A DNA stretch of 64,000 nt from Ilyomonas limi (lineage in GTDB: Bacteria; Bacteroidota; Bacteroidia; Chitinophagales; Chitinophagaceae), in NCBI RefSeq assembly GCF_005233845.1, contig NZ_SZQL01000003.1:248001-312000 (forward strand), written 5' to 3'. Positions 54,292 to 62,672 of this stretch are shown here, one piece after another. The translations under genes were made by a program, and so were the position numbers. Position 1 is the stretch's first letter, and every line of letters begins with the position of its first letter. Below the pieces are notes generated by a model. It was not told where the DNA came from. It saw only the letters and a program-made list of their open reading frames with translations, and searched no databases.

Positions 54292-55491
54292 ATGAAGTCT
54301 AGCTCTATATTACAGACACAAATAAAAAGTGAACAAATAATCAAACAGTTCTGTTTGAATACTGATTTGTCAACATATGATCCATATGATTTCTGGAAAA
54401 CGAGGTTGGGTGCTACTATCAAACATAGATTTTATGATGGTAGTCTAGTAATAAAAGGTATTGCAGGCATAGCTTCTTGTGCGGATATCTTTCTGAATAA
54501 TAGCCTTCGGATAGGATACAATAAACAAGAATATGCTATTGTTCGGGCGCTTGCAGCCATGATACTTGATAGATTATATCAAATTAGTGGCAAAGAAATA
54601 TTCTTGGAATATGCAGACCTACATATTAATTGGTTATTAAAGAATAATTTAAGGGGAGCGCATGGCATTGGGTGGGGATTGAATTTTACACATCCTGTTA
54701 CCAAAGCAGTAGTATATCCTAAAGCTACTCCATTTACTACAATTACTCCTTATGTACTGGAGGCATTAATTATGCATGAAAAGGTTACTAACCAAAGAGG
54801 TATTTATCAAGACGTCTGTAAGTCTATATACGATTTTTTTGATAAGGACATTCATGTACTAGCGCAAAATGAGGAATTTGAAGCAACGTCTTACGGCCCA
54901 TATAAAGATCGAAAAGTAGTAAATTCAGTCTCTTACACTATGTACGCCCTAATATTACTAGATGAGTATTTTGATTACTCTTTGAATACTCTAAAGAGAG
55001 TAACAAGGTTATTTAATTATATAAAAAATCAACAGCAGCCTGATGGTTCGTGGTTTTATTCTGAGGAGGGAGAGCCATTCATTGATTGTTTTCACTCTTG
55101 TATAGTTCTAAAAAATTTAATTAAATCAGAAAACTATAATCTCGACTTACCAGGTATAGAAAGTGTGATACATAAAGGCTATTCTTATCTCAAACTAAAT
55201 CTGTGGGATGAAAAAAAGGGTATGTATAAGCGATTTTCTGTTCAAAATAAACCAGGTTTAATCAAATTTGATTTGTATGATAACTCGGAAATGCTTCAGT
55301 GTGCTGTACGGGTGGGTGACATTGAAGAAGCTCAAAAAATAGCATCTTCAATTAATAAGAATTTTATTTACAAGGATAAAATATATTCCAGCATAGATGT
55401 TTTTAACAATAAGAGAAATCCCCAAATGCTCAGGTGGGCTGTTTTACCATATTTATATAGTTTAAATCTATTAGAAACTTATGAATTATAA
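54292..55491 (+). CDS. Unrecognised alpha/alpha-toroid-like cytoplasmic protein
   Basis: Protein of 399 residues without signal peptide or membrane segment. It is almost all helical in pattern, with repeated hairpins; INWLLKNNLRGAHGIGWGLN, FTTITPYVLEALIMHEKV, VNSVSYTMYALILLDEYF and YIKNQQQPDGSWFYSEEGEP are spaced as in six- or seven-hairpin toroids. QQPDGSWFY followed by FIDCFHSC recalls the QW repeats of terpene cyclases and the substrate loops of toroid glycosidases, epimerases and lyases. I cannot name the family. Its 3' end overlaps the next methyltransferase gene by 11 bp, so they are coupled. A sugar epimerase, lyase or processing role is possible but unproved. Confidence 0.6.
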   Translation: MKSSSILQTQIKSEQIIKQFCLNTDLSTYDPYDFWKTRLGATIKHRFYDGSLVIKGIAGIASCADIFLNNSLRIGYNKQEYAIVRALAAMILDRLYQISGKEIFLEYADLHINWLLKNNLRGAHGIGWGLNFTHPVTKAVVYPKATPFTTITPYVLEALIMHEKVTNQRGIYQDVCKSIYDFFDKDIHVLAQNEEFEATSYGPYKDRKVVNSVSYTMYALILLDEYFDYSLNTLKRVTRLFNYIKNQQQPDGSWFYSEEGEPFIDCFHSCIVLKNLIKSENYNLDLPGIESVIHKGYSYLKLNLWDEKKGMYKRFSVQNKPGLIKFDLYDNSEMLQCAVRVGDIEEAQKIASSINKNFIYKDKIYSSIDVFNNKRNPQMLRWAVLPYLYSLNLLETYEL

Positions 55492-56320
55492 AATTGACTC
55501 TCATTTTCTTGCAGAGATTACAAGGCATCATAGATTGCAAGGTTACACCTATGCAATTAAATCTTTAAGTTATGAAAGGTGTGCTGAATTGCCATATATT
55601 CTACAACAATTGCAGCATAGGTTCAAAGAAAAATTAAATTTCTTAGACATTGGCAGTGGAGAATCACCATTACCAACATATCTTTTAGTTCACACCAATT
55701 GGAATATCTATTGTGTTGACAAGTTTAACTGGGTCCAAAAGCAGAAAGATTTTGCCCGCAAATTTATGCCTGATATTGAAATTGAAAAACGGCTTCATAT
55801 AGTAGAAAAGGATTTTCTGATTGAAAAGTTTCAAGAGCGTTTTTATGATATAATTACTAATATTTCCGTAATCGAGCATTTCGAAGGCGTAACAGATAGT
55901 ACTGCCATGAAATTGTCTGCACAACTTCTAAAGCCGGGCGGTATTTATATACTTACTACTTTGATTAATGAAGGTTTCTATAAAGAATTTTATGTGAAAG
56001 GAAATGTTTACGGTGAGCAATCAAGAACGAATCAGAAAGTGTTCTGGCAAAGGCATTATGATGTAAACAGTGTGCAGGAACGATTGATAAAACCATCAGG
56101 CCTTAAGGAAGTTAATAGGATCTATTTTGGGGATTACAATTATCGCTTTTATGAAAAGCTTTTAAAATTGCCCAAGTTACTAAAACCGGTAAAAGTATTA
56201 TATAGCTGGGCGACCCCGTTTTTCGCTAAGAAATATCTTCATTATAGCGATTCTCCTATCTCTTATAGTGATATGAAGATGGATACTTCCAGTGGAATAA
56301 TTTTAACCTTTAGTAAGTAA
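55481..56320 (+). CDS. SAM-dependent methyltransferase
   Basis: Class I methyltransferase of 279 residues. The SAM motif I is LNFLDIGSGESPLPTYLL near residues 53-70, the acidic motif IYCVDKFNWV follows, and FYDIITNISVIEHFEGVTDS is the motif II/post-I region. A C-terminal extension (KLPKLLKPVKVLYSWATPFF) may contact the membrane or acceptor. It overlaps the toroid-like gene by 11 bp and ends 3 bp before asnB, so the three form a tight unit. Confidence 0.85.
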   Translation: MNYKIDSHFLAEITRHHRLQGYTYAIKSLSYERCAELPYILQQLQHRFKEKLNFLDIGSGESPLPTYLLVHTNWNIYCVDKFNWVQKQKDFARKFMPDIEIEKRLHIVEKDFLIEKFQERFYDIITNISVIEHFEGVTDSTAMKLSAQLLKPGGIYILTTLINEGFYKEFYVKGNVYGEQSRTNQKVFWQRHYDVNSVQERLIKPSGLKEVNRIYFGDYNYRFYEKLLKLPKLLKPVKVLYSWATPFFAKKYLHYSDSPISYSDMKMDTSSGIILTFSK

Positions 56321-56323
56321 AAT

Positions 56324-58192
56324 ATGTGTGGAATTCTGGGTGCTGTTAATGCCACAATTAACGCTACTGTTTTAGATCAAATCAAACATCGCGGACCCGA
56401 TGCTTCAGGCGCAAAATCTTTTGAAATAAATCAAAATTCAGTACATCTTTTGCATCGTAGGTTATCCATTGTGGATGTAAGTGAAGCGGGCAGCCAGCCT
56501 ATGTTTGCTGATGATAGGAAAGCTTGTATTACATTCAACGGTGAGATATATAACCATTTAGATTTAAAAGAAAAACTACCTAATATTACGTTTAATGGAC
56601 ATTCGGATACAGAAACAATTGTAAACTATTTTAGAACGTTTGGCATATACAACACCCTAAAAGATTTAAACGGCATTTTTGCATTTGCTTATCTTGATGT
56701 AGAAAACGAATTCCTTTATCTCGCAAGAGACCGTTTTGGTGTAAAGCCTTTATATTATTACTTTCACAACAATCAGCTTTTATTTTCTTCCGAAATCAGA
56801 CCGCTTAGAGCCTTCTTAAATCCAGCAATTGATAAAGGCTCATTAATGAGTAGCTTGCGAATGAGGTACACACCATCTCCATCCACCATATATACAAATA
56901 TTTATAAGGTTGAGCCAGGGCAGTTACTTGTATTCAATCTTAAAGGAAATCTTTCCTTAATCAAAAGCTATTTTGTTGCTACACCAAAGTCATTAGGCAC
57001 TAAAAAAGGCGATTATCGAAATCTGGTAAAGGAATATGGCAACTTGTTTGAGAAAGCGGTAGAAAGGCAATTAATGGCGGATGTAGAAGTAGGTATATTA
57101 TTGAGCGGCGGAGTGGATTCTGCATTAGTAGCTGCTATTGCAAAACAAAGGTCAAAAACAGGCATAAAAGCTTTTACTGTAGGTTTTGAGGGTGAGCATG
57201 ATAATATAGACGAAATTGAATATGCAAAACAAACGGCAGCAATAATAGGCTTAGAGCACTATACTAAAAAAATCAACTCTCTACGTTTCTTAGATTCTGT
57301 AGAAGCAATTGCTAAAATAGTAGAAGAGCCCATTGGCACCACTTCCATCATTCCAATGTATTTTCTTTCCGAGCTGGCAGCATCCAAAGTAAAAGTAGTT
57401 TTAAGCGGGCAGGGAGCTGACGAACCCTTGGGCGGTTATAATAAGTATAAGGGTTTGCCATTGCTGGAAAAGTCGCGCTTGTTTTTACCATTACTGCCAT
57501 TGACCAAAAGTGTTCGGTTTATTTATAACAGAAATGAAAGATTCAGGAGGCTAATCTCTTCTATGCAATACGCTGATGATGTTAGTTCATTGGTAGAGTT
57601 CAATGCTATTTCTTCTGTTAGTGAAGTAACTAATTTGATGACCGCTGCAAGCCGTAAAGTTTACAGAAACGCTTTATTAAGACAGCAAAATGCTTTCAAA
57701 CAAATATGGAAAGAAAGAACACCGGAACAAGCAAGCACCAGCAACTTGTTTCTATATTACGATTTACGCACTTCACTTGCTGATGATTTATTGATGTACA
57801 CCGATAAGATATCTATGCACTTTAGTCTTGAATGCAGAGTGCCTATTTTGGATAACGACTTAATTGATTTTATTGAATCATTAAAGAGCGGGTACAAATT
57901 CAATTCGAAAAGAGGGAAAATAATTCATAAGGATTTTGCAAAAGAATACTTGCCAACAACTATTACCGAGCGAAAAAAATTAAACTTTAAATCTCCAACG
58001 GAAGCCTGGTTCAGACAACAAAAAAACGATATTGAAAAAGTATTCACAAGTGATAAAGCGTTTAGTACCTTGTTTGATATGAATGCTGTAATGAAACTCT
58101 TATCCAACCATCAGAATGGCAGAAATCTGGAAAAACAAATCTTCCTTTTGTTAAGTATTTACTATATACTGAAACAAAATACTGAGTTGTAA
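56324..58192 (+). CDS. asnB: Asparagine synthetase B family (glutamine-hydrolysing) amidotransferase
   Basis: Full-length enzyme of 622 residues. Cys2 of MCGILGAVNA is the glutaminase nucleophile; other glutaminase motifs are KHRGPDASGA, LSIVDVSEAGSQPM and FNGEIYNH. The synthetase domain has a perfect PP-loop ILLSGGVDSALVAAIA (SGGVDS 261-266), VLSGQGADEPLGGYNKYK and HFSLECRVPILDNDLIDF. It could simply make asparagine, but its place inside the locus next to a HexNAc-uronate dehydrogenase suggests amidation of a sugar carboxylate, as proposed for WbpS in Pseudomonas O antigen. Confidence 0.9.
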   Translation: MCGILGAVNATINATVLDQIKHRGPDASGAKSFEINQNSVHLLHRRLSIVDVSEAGSQPMFADDRKACITFNGEIYNHLDLKEKLPNITFNGHSDTETIVNYFRTFGIYNTLKDLNGIFAFAYLDVENEFLYLARDRFGVKPLYYYFHNNQLLFSSEIRPLRAFLNPAIDKGSLMSSLRMRYTPSPSTIYTNIYKVEPGQLLVFNLKGNLSLIKSYFVATPKSLGTKKGDYRNLVKEYGNLFEKAVERQLMADVEVGILLSGGVDSALVAAIAKQRSKTGIKAFTVGFEGEHDNIDEIEYAKQTAAIIGLEHYTKKINSLRFLDSVEAIAKIVEEPIGTTSIIPMYFLSELAASKVKVVLSGQGADEPLGGYNKYKGLPLLEKSRLFLPLLPLTKSVRFIYNRNERFRRLISSMQYADDVSSLVEFNAISSVSEVTNLMTAASRKVYRNALLRQQNAFKQIWKERTPEQASTSNLFLYYDLRTSLADDLLMYTDKISMHFSLECRVPILDNDLIDFIESLKSGYKFNSKRGKIIHKDFAKEYLPTTITERKKLNFKSPTEAWFRQQKNDIEKVFTSDKAFSTLFDMNAVMKLLSNHQNGRNLEKQIFLLLSIYYILKQNTEL

Positions 58193-58443
58193 GTTGATGT
58201 ACACTGATGAAAACGTTTTATATGCTACCTTAATCACTTAATTATGCTAGTCATACATATCAATGCCTGCGCCGCCCGTTAATTCCCACACCTATCAGGC
58301 TTAAGATTTTGATAAAATAATTATTAATCAGGAAAATTTATTAAAAGTTATATAAGGCAATCGTCTTATTTATTGCAGTGCCATTCTCTGTCAATCTTCT
58401 CGTCACATCCATAAACCTAACATTTAGCAAATAATCATTTCAA

Positions 58444-59472
58444 ATGAGAATCTGGATAGATTTTATCAATTCTCCGCAAGTAAGTTTTTTTGAACCTTTA
58501 ATAAATGAACTTACTAAAAGCGGGCACGAGATTGTATTGACCTGCAGAGATTCTGCCAACACAGTTGACTTAATCAAACAAAGAAATTGGGAGCATACTA
58601 TTATAGGAACAGAGGTTAAAAAAACGACTGTTAAAAAGTTGCTCGCCTTCCCTTTAAGAATATATGCGCTGTTATCTTTTTTAAAAAATAAAAGAATTGA
58701 TGTAGCTATTTGTCAGAGCAGTTTTTATTTACCACTAACTGCCAGGTTGTTGGGAATCCCTTCTATTTATACCAATGATAACGAACATGCCCTGGGCAAT
58801 ATCCCTGCTTTTTTATTTGCTACAAAAATATTTATTCCGGAAAATCTCTCTCTGTCAAAAGTGGTAAAAATGGGCGCAAAGCGAAGTAAAGTTTGTAAAT
58901 ATCCTGGAATAAAGGAAGGCGTTTATTTATGGCCGAAAGGAGTAGATATACAAAGCAAAAGAGCTACGAAGGATTTCAGTAAGCATGCAATTTATGTACG
59001 TCCCGAGCCATCCACTGCGCAATATTATTCGGGAAAACATAATTTCTTAGATCAGTTGTTGCTTGAATTGAAAGAACATCACCCAATAACCATTTTAACA
59101 CGGGAGAAAGCGCAGTTAGCACATTATACACAATCCGCTTTTTCAGGTATAGAAGTTCCGGTAAAGCCCTTACCCTTTGAAGAGGTAGCTACCAACTGCG
59201 CTTTATTTATTGGAGCAGGCGGATCAATGACCAGAGAAATGGCATTAATAGGTGTTCCTACTGTTTCCGTTTATCAGGGCGAACTACTGGAAGTAGATAG
59301 GTTTCTTATTGCTGAAAAACTAATGATACACAAAAGTGAGTTGCAATACAAAGAAGTAGAAGCAATGATAGCTGCTAAAGCTTCCCAGGATGTAAATATG
59401 AGCCTCATTAATAAAGGAAAAGAAGCATATCAACTATTTAAACAAGCAATACTAAAATACAACAAACAATGA
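58444..59472 (+). CDS. DUF354 family GT-B-like protein
   Basis: Protein of 342 residues. The start MRIWIDFINSPQVSFFEPLI matches DUF354 (usually MRIWIDI.NPPHVHFF); further motifs are TARLLGIPSIYTNDNEHALG, KYPGIKEGVYLW, AIYVRPEPSTAQYYSG and FIGAGGSMTREMALIGVPTV, the last like the donor loop of UDP-GlcNAc 2-epimerases and MurG. Function is unestablished; a glycosyltransferase role is plausible. First of a four-gene unit, overlapping the next gene by ATGA. The 251-bp gap before it is the largest in this half of the locus. Confidence 0.85.
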   Translation: MRIWIDFINSPQVSFFEPLINELTKSGHEIVLTCRDSANTVDLIKQRNWEHTIIGTEVKKTTVKKLLAFPLRIYALLSFLKNKRIDVAICQSSFYLPLTARLLGIPSIYTNDNEHALGNIPAFLFATKIFIPENLSLSKVVKMGAKRSKVCKYPGIKEGVYLWPKGVDIQSKRATKDFSKHAIYVRPEPSTAQYYSGKHNFLDQLLLELKEHHPITILTREKAQLAHYTQSAFSGIEVPVKPLPFEEVATNCALFIGAGGSMTREMALIGVPTVSVYQGELLEVDRFLIAEKLMIHKSELQYKEVEAMIAAKASQDVNMSLINKGKEAYQLFKQAILKYNKQ

Positions 59473-60479
59473 TAAAAGTTGCATTGATTGGTGCTGGTAA
59501 AATGGGCATATCCCATTTATCAATTTTAGGCGCACATCATGATGTAGAAGTAGTGGGAGTTGCTGATACTTCAAAAATGGTGTTGGACGTGTTTAAAAAG
59601 TATTCCTCTTTTCAAGTCTATACAGACTATGAGGAAATGATTGAAAAAGCAAAGCCCGAAGCAGTATTTGTAGCGGTACCTACAAAGTATCATGCACCCA
59701 TTGTAAAAAATCTGCTGCTAAAAGGAAAACATGTTTTTGCTGAAAAGCCATTGTGTTTAAGTACGGAGGAGGGAAAGGACCTGGTAGAACTGGCTGCAAG
59801 AAAAGGTTTAATAAACCAGGTAGGGTACCACAATGAATTCATTGGCACCTTCCGCGAAGTAAAAAGGATTATTGATGGAGGCTACCTGGGAGATATTTTC
59901 CATTTTACAGGAGAAGCTTATGGCCCTGTAGTAGTACGTCCAAAGCAGAATAACTGGCGCTCCGACCCGGCCGAAGGTGGGGGTTGCCTATTGGATTATG
60001 CGTCTCATGTTGTTGATTTGATCAACTATATTTTAGGGCCCGTTACAAGAGTAAAAGGCACTATTTTAAAATCCTTCTACTCCAAGAATGTCGAGGATTC
60101 AGTATTTACGCTATTAGAGCTTTCTTCAAAAGTTTCAGGAGTACTGTCAGTAAACTGGAGCGACGATACCTATAGAAAAATGTCAACATCAATAACCATT
60201 ATTGGCAGCCAGGGAAAAATAATCTGTGATGCCAGCGAACTGAAGGTTCATTTTAAAACATCCGATTGCCCGGATAACTATACAAAGGGCTGGAATGTGA
60301 AGTACATAACAGACCTGACGCAGTCTGTAGATTTTTATTTAAGAGGCGAGGAGTACTCCGATCAGGTAGATTATTTTATAAAAGCTATACAAAAAAAAGT
60401 GCCTAATACTATCAACAATTTTGAAAGCGCCTGGAAAACGGATCAGGCAATCTCCCTTATTAAAAACAATATAAATTAA
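59469..60479 (+). CDS. Gfo/Idh/MocA family oxidoreductase
   Basis: NAD(P)-dependent sugar oxidoreductase of 336 residues. N-terminal Rossmann fold VALIGAGKMGISHLSILGAH, VADTSKMVLDVF and VAVPTKYHAPIV; the signature Lys is in HVFAEKPLCLSTEEG; the C-terminal domain has GGGCLLDYASHVVDLINYIL with the catalytic-region His. WlbA/WbpB members of this family oxidise C3 of UDP-GlcNAc uronic acid. This one stands between DUF354 and the AKR-like gene, with 4-bp overlap and a 6-bp gap. Its actual substrate is unknown. Confidence 0.88.
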   Translation: MIKVALIGAGKMGISHLSILGAHHDVEVVGVADTSKMVLDVFKKYSSFQVYTDYEEMIEKAKPEAVFVAVPTKYHAPIVKNLLLKGKHVFAEKPLCLSTEEGKDLVELAARKGLINQVGYHNEFIGTFREVKRIIDGGYLGDIFHFTGEAYGPVVVRPKQNNWRSDPAEGGGCLLDYASHVVDLINYILGPVTRVKGTILKSFYSKNVEDSVFTLLELSSKVSGVLSVNWSDDTYRKMSTSITIIGSQGKIICDASELKVHFKTSDCPDNYTKGWNVKYITDLTQSVDFYLRGEEYSDQVDYFIKAIQKKVPNTINNFESAWKTDQAISLIKNNIN

Positions 60480-60485
60480 TTAACC

Positions 60486-61367
60486 ATGGAAAGGATACTT
60501 TATGGTGATAACCAGTTTTTTGCTGTTAATCACGTATCTGAAGAAAAATCAAGAGCGCAATCTATAAAGTTCAAAAGCGATGATGCGATTATAAAGGCGT
60601 TGAACCATGCAATAGCTGCGGGCGTTAATACCTTTATGTGTACCACGCACGACCGTATAGCCAATATATGCGATATTATAAGGAAGAGGCCGGAAAAGTA
60701 TGAGGATTTTAAAATATATCCTTGTATGCCTTATGCTCATAAATATGCCAATGCAGTTACAGAATTAGGAATAGCAGGTACGCTAAGAGAGTATGTGCCG
60801 GGAAACATTCTGGGTTCTTTATTTAAAGGCGGAATGGCTTATCTGTCTAAAGATTATTTATCCATAATGGAACTGATGATAGATGCAGAAATGAAAATGT
60901 TTAAAGGCATACAAACACCGGTTATTTTTTTACAGAATGTAATAACCGATCTTTTATTGGGTTTGGGAATGGGCAACGTTCTTAAAGCTTTTCAGGAGTA
61001 TGTGGAAAGGAAGTATAATGCAGAGGCCGGCTTTATAACTATGAATATGCCTAAATTATTAAATGCGCTTGAACAAGTGGGCATTAAAAATCCGATTATC
61101 TGTACCTCTATTAATAAAGTGGGCTTCCGGATGTCTGGCAGTAAGGAAGCATATCAACATGTATTAGAAACAAAAAAGGTAAGGATAATTGCTATGCAGG
61201 TATTAGCAGCGGGCGCTATTCCACCTCAGGAAGCTATAGAATATGTATGCGGTCTTCCAAACATCGAGTCTATACTGTTTGGAGCATCTTCAAAAGATAA
61301 TATAAATGAAACAGTTGCCCTGATACATGAATACGATCAGAAATATCAATTAATGGAAGCTATATGA
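60486..61367 (+). CDS. Aldo/keto-reductase-like TIM-barrel protein without clear catalytic tetrad
   Basis: Protein of 293 residues. The last third (MQVLAAGAIPPQEAIEYVCG then LPNIESILFGASSKDNINET) follows the AKR pattern, and ALNHAIAAGVNTFMCTTHDR sits where AKRs have the FDTA.xYG strand. Here Asp and Tyr of the tetrad are not present in that strand. The opening MERILYGDNQFFAVNHVSEE is unlike standard AKRs. It may be a divergent reductase, epimerase or other barrel enzyme. It is sandwiched between Gfo/Idh (6 bp) and wecB (ATGA overlap), so it should act in the same pathway. Confidence 0.65.
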   Translation: MERILYGDNQFFAVNHVSEEKSRAQSIKFKSDDAIIKALNHAIAAGVNTFMCTTHDRIANICDIIRKRPEKYEDFKIYPCMPYAHKYANAVTELGIAGTLREYVPGNILGSLFKGGMAYLSKDYLSIMELMIDAEMKMFKGIQTPVIFLQNVITDLLLGLGMGNVLKAFQEYVERKYNAEAGFITMNMPKLLNALEQVGIKNPIICTSINKVGFRMSGSKEAYQHVLETKKVRIIAMQVLAAGAIPPQEAIEYVCGLPNIESILFGASSKDNINETVALIHEYDQKYQLMEAI

Positions 61368-62491
61368 AAATAACTATTGTAGCTGGTGCACGTCCAAATT
61401 TTATGAAAGTAGCACCTATTATAAAAGCAATCAAGCAGGCGCAGGAAAAAGGCAAAGACATTGAATACCGTCTGGTACATACAGGTCAGCACTACGACAA
61501 AAAAATGAGTGCCGACTTTTTTGAGCAATTATGCATACCAGAGCCTGATGTTAATTTGGGAGCGGGCGGAGGAAGTCAGGGGGAGCAAACTGCAGCAATT
61601 ATGATAAAGTTTGAAAAGGAACTGCAGGAAAATAAGCCGGATGTTGTATTGGTGGTGGGAGATGTTACTTCTACACTGGCTTGTACCATAACTGCTAAAA
61701 AATTATGTATTGATGTAGTACACGTAGAAGCGGGAATTCGTTCAGGCGATAGAACGATGCCGGAAGAAATAAACCGGATAGTTACCGATGCCATTTGTGA
61801 CCATTTTTTTACTACCAGTGAAATAGCAAATCAACACCTCCGTGAATCTGGCATACAGCGCAACAAAATTCATTTTGTTGGTAATACGATGATTGACACA
61901 TTATTTCAGAACCTTACCCGTATAAAACAGCCGGATATTTGGGCGCAATATCAACTAAGCAAAGGGCACTATTTTCTTATTACGCTGCACAGGCCTGCTA
62001 ATGTGGACGATGCAGGTAATCTCGAAAATTTGCTGGATGTTATATTGGAAAATACAAATGATTTACCCGTCATTTTTCCTGTACATCCACGCACAAAAAA
62101 AATATTAGATGTAATTCAGTACTCCAATCCAAAATTGATTCAGGTAGATCCGATGGGGTATCTTGAATTTATATATCTGGTAAAAAATGCAAAAGCAGTG
62201 ATTACCGACTCCGGGGGGATTACCGAAGAAACAACGGTTTTAAACATTCCCTGCCTTACGCTTAGAAATTCTACTGAACGGCCGGAAACAGTTACTATTG
62301 GAACTAATGAACTGGTTGGGACTGATCCGCTTAACCTGATACCTTATCTGAATCAACTTCAGCACGGCAAATGGAAAGATTCCGGTATTCCGCCGTTATG
62401 GAATGGAAAAACGGCTAACAGAATTGTAGCAAAGTTGTTTGAATTGTATGTTATAAAAGATTCAAAGAATAAGATAGCTAGCGAGAATTGA
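61364..62491 (+). CDS. wecB: UDP-N-acetylglucosamine 2-epimerase (non-hydrolysing, WecB type)
   Basis: Enzyme of 375 residues converting UDP-GlcNAc to UDP-ManNAc or acting on a related uronate. Motifs are IVAGARPNFMKVAPIIKAIK, HTGQHYDKKMSADFFE, VVGDVTSTLACTITAKKL, HVEAGIRSGDRTMPEEINR and ITDSGGITEETTVLNIPCLT with RPETVTIGTN. It overlaps the AKR-like gene by ATGA and closes the locus. WbpI-type relatives epimerise diacetamido uronic acids, so with the Gfo/Idh gene present its substrate could be modified. Confidence 0.93.
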   Translation: MKITIVAGARPNFMKVAPIIKAIKQAQEKGKDIEYRLVHTGQHYDKKMSADFFEQLCIPEPDVNLGAGGGSQGEQTAAIMIKFEKELQENKPDVVLVVGDVTSTLACTITAKKLCIDVVHVEAGIRSGDRTMPEEINRIVTDAICDHFFTTSEIANQHLRESGIQRNKIHFVGNTMIDTLFQNLTRIKQPDIWAQYQLSKGHYFLITLHRPANVDDAGNLENLLDVILENTNDLPVIFPVHPRTKKILDVIQYSNPKLIQVDPMGYLEFIYLVKNAKAVITDSGGITEETTVLNIPCLTLRNSTERPETVTIGTNELVGTDPLNLIPYLNQLQHGKWKDSGIPPLWNGKTANRIVAKLFELYVIKDSKNKIASEN

Positions 62492-62672
62492 ATGTGCGAA
62501 ATCCTGTTTTTCCAACACCATCTTTTATAACCAATAAACCAGGATGTAATTTCTCTTCTATATCTTCTATACTATCTTTTAAAGATTTAGAAATTGATAA
62601 TGGTCGTTTAAATTCTCTTAAATAAATTTCAGTTATTGCTTTATAAACTTTTGATTGCAGATGGTATTTCCA
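62478..62672 (-). other. 64-codon open stretch without start codon (possible gene fragment)
   Basis: On the minus strand an open frame reads VYKAITEIYLREFKRPLSIS, then KSLKDSIEDIEEKLHPGLLV and IKDGVGKTGFRTFNSR before a stop. It has no ATG, GTG or TTG near its beginning and spans the gap between wecB and the T9SS protein gene, overlapping the ends of both. The composition looks protein-like for such A/T-rich DNA, so it may be the 3' remnant of a lost gene. I recognise no family and chance is possible. Confidence 0.25.
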
